Counted from the first letter of the stretch, positions 1 through 6,047 are shown. The stretch is DNA of 7,027 nt from an uncultured Comamonadaceae bacterium (GCA_937871735.1 CALMOI010000165.1:1-7027); one strand, 5' to 3'. Translations and numbers: made by a program. The notes: generated from the letters alone by a model not told the origin.

Positions 1-334
1 CGGCGATGAAGTTGCCGGACAGCGAATAGAACAAGAACAAGGTGTCCTTGGTTTTGGCGGTGACCGCAGGATTTTTGAAAATCAATTTCCACGCTTTGCT
101 GCGCTTGCCATCGACTTGCTCCATCTTTTCGACTTTGGCAATCGCCTGCCAAGAGGCATCGAGTTTGCCGCGTTGAATCAGTTGATTTTTGTACTGGGTG
201 GCGCATTGCACGACGGTAGCTTCTGCGGCGGGTTTGTTGCCATGAAAATGGCAGGCGGCATCTTCGCTAGCCTGTGCGGTGGAGGTGAGCGCCAGGGCGG
301 CAGCCAAGGCCGTGAAAAGCAGGGTTTTGTTCAT
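1..334 (-). CDS. Small exported protein with CHFHG motif, possibly DUF6488-like (3' end cut by window edge)
   Basis: The first 111 codons are present; the stop lies beyond the left edge. The start at 334 follows an AAAGGAA ribosome-binding sequence about 8 bases upstream. Residues 1-22 are a typical Sec signal peptide (MNKT, then a hydrophobic Leu/Ala stretch, likely cleavage near AQA-S). The mature part opens with C28-H-F-H-G32, a possible metal ligand group, and has a second Cys at 44. It continues as a soluble Lys-rich domain with W62 and W82. It lies 44 bp downstream of the HupE/UreJ-like gene on the same strand, so the two are probably cotranscribed. I recall a DUF6488 family of small exported proteins with such a His-Gly motif, but this assignment is tentative. 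A periplasmic metal-binding role is inferred from the Cys/His motif and the neighbours only. Confidence 0.75.
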   Translation of the reverse strand, partial: MNKTLLFTALAAALALTSTAQASEDAACHFHGNKPAAEATVVQCATQYKNQLIQRGKLDASWQAIAKVEKMEQVDGKRSKAWKLIFKNPAVTAKTKDTLFLFYSLSGNFIA

Positions 335-378
335 GGTGAAGTTCCTTTTAAATCAAGTGGGATGGCGGGGGAAATCAA

Positions 379-1176
379 TCAAAATTGGTTGCGCTGGGAA
401 TCGACTGTTTTTTCTACATCCAAATCTTCGTGGATGTGGCGGTGCTCCTCGGCAGGGAAGCGGAAGCTATTGGGGTCGGTGTCATGCAGATAGCCATGCA
501 GTTGCATCAGCAGCAGCAAGCCCCCCAGCGCGACCAGCAGCAGGTTGGCCGCGTGGCTGATGCGGCGAAAAGCGTGGGTGTGTCGCCACCAAGCCAGCAC
601 CAGCACCATGAGCGCCAGGGCGGCGATTTGGCCGATTTCCACACCCAGGTTGAAGCTCAGGATGCGCAGCAACATGCTGGCGCTGTCGTCACCCAGCGGC
701 AGTTGTTGCAGCCGTGTGGACAAGCCAAAGCCATGCAACAGGCCAAAGCCAAACACGGCACCCAGCAGATTGGGCGATTGCTCCATTTCAAATACCCGTT
801 GAAACCCACCCAGGTTATCGAAGCCTTTGTACATGACGCTCAGGGCAATCACGGCATCAATTAAAAAGTAGTTCCAAGTGATGCCGTAAAACGTGGCAAA
901 GACCAGCGTGATGCAATGCCCCAGGGTAAAGACCGTGACGAATTTGGCCACTTCTTTGAAGGTGGTGAGGAAAAACACCACGCCAAATAGAAACAGCAAA
1001 TGGTCATATCCGGTCAGCATATGGCTGGCCCCCAGGCCGATGTACTGTAAATAACCGCCATCGAGCATGCGCTGACGGTCTTCAACCGAAATGCCGTGCG
1101 CCCAAAGCAGGGTGGGCGTGAAGACGAGTAGAAATAGCCACCAACGGCGTGGCAGGAGACGAATAAATTGGGTCAT
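379..1176 (-). CDS. HupE/UreJ-family membrane protein, putative metal (Ni/Co-type) permease
   Basis: This 265-residue protein has a hydrophobic N-terminal signal segment (about 11-26, probable cleavage before H27-G28) and about six membrane segments: roughly 57-75, 78-96, 102-118, 138-156, 168-197 and 208-227. Family motifs are visible: HMLTGYDHLLFLF (52-64), FTLGH (83-87), FGLLHGFG (144-151) and NLGVEIGQ (176-183). These match the HupE/UreJ group, whose characterised members move nickel or cobalt; His and Asp in the HxxxGxDH motif are likely metal ligands. The C-terminal tail is His/acid-rich (HGYLHD, EEHRHIHEDLD, 227-253). The frame stays open 47 codons upstream to 1317, but the start at 1176 is preferred because a signal peptide follows it and GAGG lies just upstream. 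It sits between two small exported proteins in a likely operon downstream of nifA. The substrate cannot be read from sequence; membership of the second HupE/UreJ subfamily is likely. Confidence 0.86.
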   Translation of the reverse strand: MTQFIRLLPRRWWLFLLVFTPTLLWAHGISVEDRQRMLDGGYLQYIGLGASHMLTGYDHLLFLFGVVFFLTTFKEVAKFVTVFTLGHCITLVFATFYGITWNYFLIDAVIALSVMYKGFDNLGGFQRVFEMEQSPNLLGAVFGFGLLHGFGLSTRLQQLPLGDDSASMLLRILSFNLGVEIGQIAALALMVLVLAWWRHTHAFRRISHAANLLLVALGGLLLLMQLHGYLHDTDPNSFRFPAEEHRHIHEDLDVEKTVDSQRNQF

Positions 1177-1180
1177 GAAA

Positions 1181-1184
1181 CCTC
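1181..1184 (-). promoter_or_regulatory. Ribosome-binding site deciding the HupE/UreJ start
   Basis: On the minus strand, ACGAGG ends four bases before the ATG at 1174-1176. The spacing is short. It supports this ATG over the upstream in-frame ATGs at 1209 and 1317, whose extra residues are Arg-rich, not signal-like, and would bury the signal segment. Confidence 0.5.
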
Positions 1185-1235
1185 GTGTGTGTTGCCCGAC
1201 TCGACGCATGGGTCTTTGCACCAGCAAGTGCGCGC

Positions 1236-1262
1236 CTCGGCGACCTGAGGGGCATCGCCGAG
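1236..1262. repeat. Inverted repeat in the gap between the His-rich gene and the HupE/UreJ gene
   Basis: CTCGGCGA (1236-1243) is perfectly complementary to TCGCCGAG (1255-1262) across an 11-base loop, giving an 8 bp GC-rich stem. It lies 60 to 86 bases upstream of the HupE/UreJ start on the minus strand. There is no T run after it in that direction, so it is not a standard terminator. It may be a leader structure or a processing or stability element; no known riboswitch core (such as a B12 box) was recognised nearby. Confidence 0.4.
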
Positions 1263-1275
1263 TGGGTAAGTCGGT

Positions 1276-1315
1276 AAAAAAAGAAGCCGCGTTAACGACT
1301 GGCGCTTGACCAGTC
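1276..1315 (-). terminator. Possible weak terminator or attenuator after the His-rich gene
   Basis: Read on the minus strand just after the His-rich gene's stop, GACTGG and CCAGTC (1315-1310 and 1302-1297) form a 6 bp stem with a 7-base loop. A run of seven T residues follows at 1282-1276, but 14 bases separate stem and T run. That is too far for a classic intrinsic terminator, so partial read-through into the HupE/UreJ gene is the more likely outcome if it acts at all. Confidence 0.25.
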
Positions 1316-1324
1316 AACAGAGCA

Positions 1325-1687
1325 TCACACGAGGGGACGAGGGGGGCGCAAAGGCCCGTCTAAACAAGGATCAGGGAGTTGCCCCAAGCTGAAGGACATC
1401 AGACATTCTTGCTTAGGTAAAGTAGGAAGCCAGCCCTTGTTTGGCAGCAAGAGAGCCGAGTGATGGCCTGCATCGTGATGGGCATGGGTGGCAGGACTGT
1501 CATCATCAAGCTGAAAGCCCGAGGCATCGTCATGACGATGTCCTAACCCAGCTTGATGGGCTGTGGAGTGCGCGAACTCCTTAGCAACAGGCCCAACATG
1601 TTCCGGCACGAACGCCAGAGCGGGCTGCAATTGCAGCACCAAGAGTACAAGGACAATCCATCGTCGGAACATCAGGGGATTGTACAT
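1325..1687 (-). CDS. Small exported histidine-rich protein, putative periplasmic metal binder
   Basis: A 120-residue protein with an N-terminal signal peptide: FRRW, then a hydrophobic IVLVLLVLQL stretch and cleavage probably after ALA (23-25). The mature chain is His/Asp-rich, with His at 30, 40, 44, 50, 52, 68, 70, 71, 75 and 76, including GHRHDD and THAHHDAGHH. It ends in a Pro-rich tail (LPDPCLDGPLRPPRPLV, 104-120) with two cysteines at 95 and 108. I do not recognise a named family. The general design, a small His-rich exported protein with a C-terminal RPPRP-type tail, recalls small proteins found beside heavy-metal efflux genes. The start is uncertain: ATG at 1687 or at 1672 (MFRRW), neither with a clear Shine-Dalgarno sequence. 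The gene lies 96 bp after nifA and 148 bp before the HupE/UreJ gene on the same strand. A metal buffering or sensing role is inference. Confidence 0.72.
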   Translation of the reverse strand: MYNPLMFRRWIVLVLLVLQLQPALAFVPEHVGPVAKEFAHSTAHQAGLGHRHDDASGFQLDDDSPATHAHHDAGHHSALLLPNKGWLPTLPKQECLMSFSLGQLPDPCLDGPLRPPRPLV

Positions 1688-1783
1688 TGGGCACTTGGCA
1701 ACACGAGACGATCAGCCCTCTAGATACGCCACGCCGCCGCCAAGGCATGTTCGTAGAACCTGATGCCCTTAACGCAGCCCGTG

Positions 1784-3526
1784 TCAGAACTTGCGCACTT
1801 CGATGTTGTACTTGCGCAGCGCGTAGCCCATTTGGCGCGGCGAAATTTTCAGCAGCCGCGCCGCCTTGGCTTGCACCCAGCCGCAGCGCTCCATCGCCCA
1901 AACCAAGCGTTCGCGCTCGCCAGCGGGTTTGTCGTCGCCGGGGGCGGGCGGGCTGCTCAGGGCGGCGGACAGGTGCGCGTGTTCTTCGTCATCCACCTCG
2001 TGGGCGTGGTCGAGGTGATCGTCACCCACCGTGGGGGCGGGCGGCACGGTGGGCGAGGGCGGCGGGCTCGCCACCACTGGCCCCGCGCCACCCGTGGGGA
2101 TTTCGCGGATCGGGATCTCGCCCAGCCGCATTGGGCGCACCGCGTCTTCGCGCTCCACGTGATGCAGCACTTGCGTTAAGCAGCGGTTGCCTTGGCAGGG
2201 GAAAGCCAAGTCGGTGATGACGTTGCCATTGGCCATCGTGGCGGTGCGTTCCACGCAGTTTTCCAGCTCGCGCACATTGCCCGGCCAGTAGCAACTGCTC
2301 AGCACCTTGAGTGCCGAGGTGCTGAAGCTGGCATGGCGCTCGTTTTCGCGGTTGAAACGATCCAGAAAGTGCTGCGCCATGCTGGGAATGTCTTCGCGGC
2401 GCTCGCGCAGTGGCGGCAGTTGAATGCTGACCACGTTGATGCGGTAGTACAAGTCGGCGCGGAATTCGCCCGCTTGCACCATGCGTTCCAAATTGCGGTT
2501 GGTGGCCAAAATCAGGCGCACATCGACCTTCACCGCTTGGTTGCCGCCCACGCGCTCGAACTCGCGCTCTTGCAGCACGCGCAGCAGCTTGGCCTGGAAT
2601 GAAGCAGAAATGTCGCCGATTTCGTCCAGAAACAGCGTGCCGCCGTGCGCCATTTCAAAGCGGCCTTTGCGCTGGCCTTGCGCGCCGGTGAACGAGCCTT
2701 TTTCGTGGCCGAACAGCTCGCTTTCCAGCAGCGACTCGGTCAGCGCGGCGCAGTTCACGCGCACAAACGCTTCACGTTTGCGCGGCGACAGGTTGTGGAT
2801 GGCGCGGGCTATCACTTCCTTGCCGGTGCCCGATTCGCCGCGCAGCAGCACGGTGGTGCGCGCCGGAGCCACCAAATGCACTTGCTCAAACACCGACTGC
2901 ATCGGCGCTGAAGAACCGACGACTTGGTCGATTTGCTGCGTGGGCTTCATTTCCTTGTGGATGCGGCGCACCTCGTCTTGCATGGTGTGATGCGCTTCGC
3001 TGACGGTGCGGTGCAGCAGCAGCGCTTGCCCCATCAGCGTGGCGACCATCTTGAGCAACTGCAAGTCGTCCGAGAAGGCGCGTGCCTCGTTGGGGTTGAG
3101 GCAGTCGATGGCCAGCACGCCCAGCGTGCGGCGGTCGGCGCGGATGGGCGTGACCAGCATGGCCACTTCCACGCCGGGGCTTTGGTCTGCACCGCCAGTG
3201 CGGTTCAAAAACAGCGGCTCAGAGCGCACGTCGGGCACGATGGCCGGAATGCCGCTGGCGTAGACGTGGCCGACGATGCCTTCGCCGCTGGAAAATTGCA
3301 GGCGCTGCTGCTCATCGCGCGACAGGCCGATGGCGCACAAGCCGCGCAGGACGCCGTTGCTGTCGCTGACGACCACGAAGGCGCGTCGCCAATCGAAGGC
3401 GTGGATCAGGTAGTTCAAAGACTCGCGAAAAGTCTTGCTCACATCGAGCGAGGTCGCCAGCGTTTTACTCACCTCGTAAACCGCGTCCAGCTCTCGCTGA
3501 GTTTGACTGGCTTGTTTGTTGCCCAT
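1784..3526 (-). CDS. nifA: NifA, sigma-54-dependent nif transcriptional activator (oxygen-sensitive type)
   Basis: At 580 residues this is close to normal NifA size. An N-terminal GAF domain spans about 20-172. The AAA+ sigma-54 interaction domain (about 203-435) shows Walker A GESGTGKE (230-237), a sigma-54 contact loop GSFTGA (277-282, Ser in place of the usual Ala), Walker B GGTLFLDE (295-302), the arginine-containing FRADLYYR segment (355-362) and WPGNVRELEN (414-423). Cysteines 412, 424, 444 and 449 form exactly C-X11-C-X19-C-X4-C, the signature of NifA proteins inactivated directly by oxygen, which often work without NifL. The linker 475-533 is Pro-rich and then His/Asp-rich. The Fis-type helix-turn-helix is at about 537-577 and ends IEVRKF as in other NifAs. 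The start at 3526 has GAAGGAAA about nine bases upstream. It is transcribed divergently from the ISC operon that it presumably activates. No convincing promoter for nifA itself was found. Confidence 0.97.
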   Translation of the reverse strand: MGNKQASQTQRELDAVYEVSKTLATSLDVSKTFRESLNYLIHAFDWRRAFVVVSDSNGVLRGLCAIGLSRDEQQRLQFSSGEGIVGHVYASGIPAIVPDVRSEPLFLNRTGGADQSPGVEVAMLVTPIRADRRTLGVLAIDCLNPNEARAFSDDLQLLKMVATLMGQALLLHRTVSEAHHTMQDEVRRIHKEMKPTQQIDQVVGSSAPMQSVFEQVHLVAPARTTVLLRGESGTGKEVIARAIHNLSPRKREAFVRVNCAALTESLLESELFGHEKGSFTGAQGQRKGRFEMAHGGTLFLDEIGDISASFQAKLLRVLQEREFERVGGNQAVKVDVRLILATNRNLERMVQAGEFRADLYYRINVVSIQLPPLRERREDIPSMAQHFLDRFNRENERHASFSTSALKVLSSCYWPGNVRELENCVERTATMANGNVITDLAFPCQGNRCLTQVLHHVEREDAVRPMRLGEIPIREIPTGGAGPVVASPPPSPTVPPAPTVGDDHLDHAHEVDDEEHAHLSAALSSPPAPGDDKPAGERERLVWAMERCGWVQAKAARLLKISPRQMGYALRKYNIEVRKF

Positions 3527-3657
3527 GGCGCTGGGTTTCCTTCAGTAGCAGGCGTTTGGAGTACCGGTGGTCAGGCGCGAAGTCGTGAACTCGCTGCTGT
3601 TGGGGATCGGTGGAACCACGCAATGGGGGCAATGGTTACTCCAGATACAGCAAAAAA

Positions 3658-3678
3658 TGTACCTACTAAAGTTGTACA
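3658..3678. repeat. Dyad TGTAC-N11-GTACA between nifA and iscS
   Basis: TGTAC (3658-3662) and GTACA (3674-3678) are inverted copies separated by 11 bases, with the second arm part of TTGTACACA. The outer TGT and ACA triplets recall the NifA activator site, but their spacing is 15 rather than 10, so it does not fit that consensus. It lies about 170 bp upstream of the predicted iscS transcription start and about 130 bp upstream of the nifA start codon, a sensible place for an operator acting on either gene. Confidence 0.35.
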
Positions 3679-3713
3679 CATTTAGCTTTCTACGCCTGAT
3701 TGATCCTATTGCT

Positions 3714-3729
3714 TGCGACAAATCTAACA
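3714..3729 (+). promoter_or_regulatory. Degenerate NifA upstream activator-like site (weak)
   Basis: TGC-N10-ACA matches the TGT-N10-ACA NifA-binding consensus at five of six fixed positions. It is about 120-135 bp upstream of the predicted transcription start of iscS, within the range usual for NifA sites. One mismatch in so short a motif is easily due to chance, so this is only a candidate. Confidence 0.25.
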
Positions 3730-3821
3730 AACGATGCAGCCATGCTGATAGCCATCAATACAAAGCGAACAATTTGCGCTAAGGGCGTGTCGTAGACCCC
3801 CAGAAAACGCGACAAAACGCA

Positions 3822-3837
3822 TGGCACCGAAGTTGCG
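3822..3837 (+). promoter_or_regulatory. Sigma-54 (-24/-12) promoter of the isc operon
   Basis: TGGCAC (3822-3827), five bases, then TTGC (3833-3836) matches the sigma-54 consensus TGGCAC-N5-TTGC at every conserved base. The invariant GG and GC pairs are 10 bp apart, as required. With the C of GC at -12, transcription should start near 3848, leaving a leader of about 33 bases to the iscS ATG with AGGAG at 3870-3874. Such promoters need an enhancer-binding protein; the divergent nifA next door is the obvious candidate. Confidence 0.88.
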
Positions 3838-3880
3838 AAAGGGTGAGCGTCTTCTCCCTTTTTAGCTTTAGGAGTCAGTC

Positions 3881-5125
3881 ATGCCGGATCCCAGCCGCGA
3901 CCCCGTTCAAGCCCGCGCTGCACTGCCCGTGTACCTTGATTACGCCGCTACCACCCCGGTTGACCGGCGTGTGGCCAGCAAGATGCTCCCCTATTTGACC
4001 GAGCTGTACGGCAACCCCGCCAGCCGCTCCCACGCTTATGGCTGGGTGGCCGAGGAGGCCGTCGAGTTGGCCCGTGAGCGTGTGTGCGCCCTGATCAACG
4101 CCGATCCGCGTGAAATTGTCTGGACTTCGGGTGCCACCGAATCCAACAACCTCGCCATCAAAGGTGCGGCGCAGTTCTACAAAAGCAAAGGCAAGCACCT
4201 GATCACCGTGGCGACTGAGCACAAAGCCGTGCTCGACAGCATGCGTGAAATGGAACGTCAAGGTTACGAAGTGACCGTGCTGCCGGTGCTGCCCAGCGGT
4301 TTGCTGGACTTGGATTTGTTCGCCGCCACGCTGCGCCCCGACACGGTGTTGACCTCGGTGATGATGGTCAACAACGAGACCGGCGTGATCCAAGACATTG
4401 CCGCCATCGGCGCGCTGTGCCGGGCCAAGGGCGTGCTGCTGCACGTCGATGCCGCCCAAGCCGCAGGCAAGATCGCCATTGATGTCGAGAAGCTGCCCAT
4501 CGACTTGATGAGCCTGTCGGCGCACAAAATTTACGGCCCCAAGGGCATCGGCGCGCTGTATGTGCGCCGCAAGCCGCGTGTGCGCATTGAGGCGCAAATC
4601 CACGGTGGCGGCCACGAGCGCGGTATGCGGTCAGGCACGCTGCCGACACACCAAATCGTCGGCATGGGCGAAGCCTTTTGGCTGGCCCGCGAAAGCATGG
4701 ATGCCGACAACGCCCGCATTCGCATGTTGCGTGACCGTCTGTGGGCTGGTTTTAAAGACTTGCAAGCCGTGGAACTGAACGGCGACTTTGAACAGCGCGC
4801 CCCCGGCTACCTGAACGTGAGTTTCAACTACGTCGAAGGCGAATCGCTGCTGATGGGCATGAAGGGCGTGGCGGTGTCGTCAGGCTCGGCGTGTACCTCG
4901 GCCTCGCTCGAACCCAGCTACGTGCTGCGGGCGATGGGCCGCAGCGACGAGCTGGCGCACAGCTCGGTGCGCTTTTCGATAGGCCGCTTCACCACGGTGG
5001 AAGACATCGCTTTCACCATCGCCCAAGTCACCGAGGTTGTCACCCGCCTGCGCGCCATGAGCCCGCTGTGGGACTTGGTGCAAGCCGGGGTGGATTTGAG
5101 CTCAATTCAATGGTCTGAGCACTGA
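3881..5125 (+). CDS. iscS: Cysteine desulfurase, IscS type (NifS role inferred)
   Basis: This PLP enzyme converts cysteine to alanine and passes the sulfur as a persulfide to the scaffold IscU. At 414 residues it is about ten longer at the N terminus than E. coli IscS and aligns closely along its length. Visible landmarks: YLDYAATTPVD (18-28), the catalytic His in ATEHKAV (114), the PLP lysine in SAHKIYGPKG (K216), the HGGGHERGMRSGTLP block (241-255) and the long active-site loop SSGSACTSASLEPSYV with persulfide Cys338. The C terminus SSIQWSEH corresponds to the IscS tail that contacts IscU. The start has AGGAG six bases upstream (3870-3874). It is the first gene after the sigma-54 promoter and is followed 28 bp later by iscU. 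By sequence it is IscS rather than a classical NifS, but by position and promoter it likely serves nitrogenase. It may be annotated as nifS elsewhere. Confidence 0.96.
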   Translation: MPDPSRDPVQARAALPVYLDYAATTPVDRRVASKMLPYLTELYGNPASRSHAYGWVAEEAVELARERVCALINADPREIVWTSGATESNNLAIKGAAQFYKSKGKHLITVATEHKAVLDSMREMERQGYEVTVLPVLPSGLLDLDLFAATLRPDTVLTSVMMVNNETGVIQDIAAIGALCRAKGVLLHVDAAQAAGKIAIDVEKLPIDLMSLSAHKIYGPKGIGALYVRRKPRVRIEAQIHGGGHERGMRSGTLPTHQIVGMGEAFWLARESMDADNARIRMLRDRLWAGFKDLQAVELNGDFEQRAPGYLNVSFNYVEGESLLMGMKGVAVSSGSACTSASLEPSYVLRAMGRSDELAHSSVRFSIGRFTTVEDIAFTIAQVTEVVTRLRAMSPLWDLVQAGVDLSSIQWSEH

Positions 5126-5153
5126 CCCTTTCGTTCATTCAAGGAGAAATTTC

Positions 5154-5588
5154 ATGGCCTACAGCGACAAAGTTATCGACCACTACGAACACCCGCGCAA
5201 CGTGGGCGCTTTCGATGCTAACGACTCGGAAGTCGGCACCGGCATGGTGGGTGCTCCGGCTTGCGGCGACGTGATGCGCCTGCAAATCCGCGTCAACGCC
5301 CAAGGCGTGATTGAAGACGCCAAGTTCAAAACCTACGGCTGCGGCTCGGCGATTGCGTCCAGCTCGCTGGTCACGGAATGGGTGCGGGGCCGCACGCTGG
5401 ATGAAGCGCTGTCCATCAAAAACACCCAGATCGCGGAAGAGCTGGCCCTGCCGCCCGTGAAGATTCACTGCTCCATCTTGGCCGAAGACGCGATCAAAGC
5501 CGCAGTGGCTGACTACCGCGCCCGCCACGCCGCCCCCAGCGGCGATGTGGTGACTGAGCAGCCCATTTGCGAATCCGGCAGCGACTGA
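5154..5588 (+). CDS. iscU: Iron-sulfur cluster assembly scaffold IscU with C-terminal extension
   Basis: IscU is the scaffold on which clusters are built from IscS-derived sulfur. It is nearly collinear with E. coli IscU from MAYSDKVIDHYEHPRNVG onward. The three cluster ligands are at Cys37 (with Asp39), Cys63 and Cys106, and the HscA-binding LPPVK motif is at 99-103. It is a single-domain protein: the ferredoxin-like middle and Nfu-like C-terminal domains of NifU are absent. At 144 residues it is about 16 longer than usual, with a tail (about 127-144) containing an extra Cys139 in QPICESGSD. AAGGAG at 5141-5146 lies seven bases before the ATG. The downstream gap to the next gene is 64 bp with no evident terminator, so it is part of the same operon as iscS. 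Confidence 0.97.
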   Translation: MAYSDKVIDHYEHPRNVGAFDANDSEVGTGMVGAPACGDVMRLQIRVNAQGVIEDAKFKTYGCGSAIASSSLVTEWVRGRTLDEALSIKNTQIAEELALPPVKIHCSILAEDAIKAAVADYRARHAAPSGDVVTEQPICESGSD

Positions 5589-5652
5589 GCAGCCGAACCG
5601 CTGGCCCGTTTTCTACCCCCAGAACCCCGTCACACGTCTAGGAGATCACCTC

Positions 5653-6033
5653 ATGGAAGCCTCAACCGCCACCGCCTGCGCCACCAGCCCCGCCGGCCTC
5701 ATGCCCAGCATGTTGGAGTTCACCCCTCAAGCCGCCGCTAAAGTGGCCGAGTTGATTGCCGAAGAAGGCAATCCCAACCTGCGCCTGCGCCTATACGTGA
5801 CCGGCGGCGGCTGCTCGGGGTTTTCTTACGGCTTTGCCTTTGACGATCAAATCGCCGAAGACGACACCGAAATCGTCACCGAAGGCGTGGCGATGGTGGT
5901 TGATGCGATGAGCCAGCAGTACGTGTTGGGTGCCCGCGTCGATTTTGAAGACAGCCTGGAAGGCTCGCGCTTCGTGATCCACAACCCGAACGCCCAGTCC
6001 ACTTGCGGCTGCGGCAGCTCGTTCTCGGTTTGA
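5653..6033 (+). CDS. A-type iron-sulfur carrier, ErpA-like
   Basis: A 126-residue member of the HesB/IscA (Fe-S biogenesis) family, which accepts clusters from the scaffold and delivers them to apoproteins. The three conserved cysteines are at 54 (GGGCSGFSYGF), 118 and 120 (STCGCGSSF). The GGGCSGF...YGF and TCGCGSSF forms resemble ErpA more than IscA. A non-conserved N-terminal stretch of about 18 residues (MEASTATACATSPAGLMP) precedes the domain and includes Cys9. AGGAG at 5640-5644 lies eight bases before this ATG and fixes the start, even though later in-frame ATGs at 5701 and 5710 would give the usual shorter protein. In a nif setting such a gene is often called iscA-nif or hesB; which nitrogenase-related target it serves is unknown. 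Confidence 0.93.
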   Translation: MEASTATACATSPAGLMPSMLEFTPQAAAKVAELIAEEGNPNLRLRLYVTGGGCSGFSYGFAFDDQIAEDDTEIVTEGVAMVVDAMSQQYVLGARVDFEDSLEGSRFVIHNPNAQSTCGCGSSFSV

Positions 6034-6047
6034 ACCCCACCATTTCC

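Larger units (their letters stand above)
3527..3880. other. Divergent nifA/iscS regulatory intergenic region
   Basis: This 354 bp stretch has no credible gene. Its middle (about 3640-3780) is visibly richer in A and T than the flanking genes. It holds the ribosome-binding sites of nifA and iscS, the sigma-54 promoter of iscS and an imperfect dyad at 3658-3678. I found no exact TGT-N10-ACA NifA upstream activator site; the nearest is TGC-N10-ACA at 3714-3729. No clear sigma-70 or sigma-54 promoter for nifA could be identified on the minus strand. Confidence 0.7.

Noticed and set aside
1177..1317. A 47-codon in-frame extension upstream of the HupE/UreJ start
   Set aside because: It is Arg-rich, would hide the signal peptide, and has no better ribosome-binding site; the ATG at 1176 has one.
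1726..1743. A sigma-54-like TTGG-N10-GC arrangement on the minus strand upstream of the His-rich gene
   Set aside because: The invariant GG/GC spacing is met, but the flanking bases match poorly (TGGCGG and TGGC instead of TGGCAC and TTGC), and it sits in a low-complexity GCC-rich run, so chance is the simplest explanation.
1763..3685. Several long open frames on the plus strand opposite nifA
   Set aside because: They are antisense shadows of a GC-rich gene: composition is His/Gln/Arg/Ala-rich without domains, while the minus-strand frame has complete NifA motifs.
3838..3861. AAAGGG/CCCTTT inverted repeat with a T run just after the sigma-54 promoter
   Set aside because: The left arm lies upstream of the predicted start at about 3848, so it would not be in the transcript; the 6 bp stem with a 12-base loop is weak for a terminator.
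3875..4615. A 246-codon open frame on the minus strand inside iscS
   Set aside because: It lies fully opposite conserved IscS sequence and has no recognisable domain or ribosome-binding site; it is a shadow frame.
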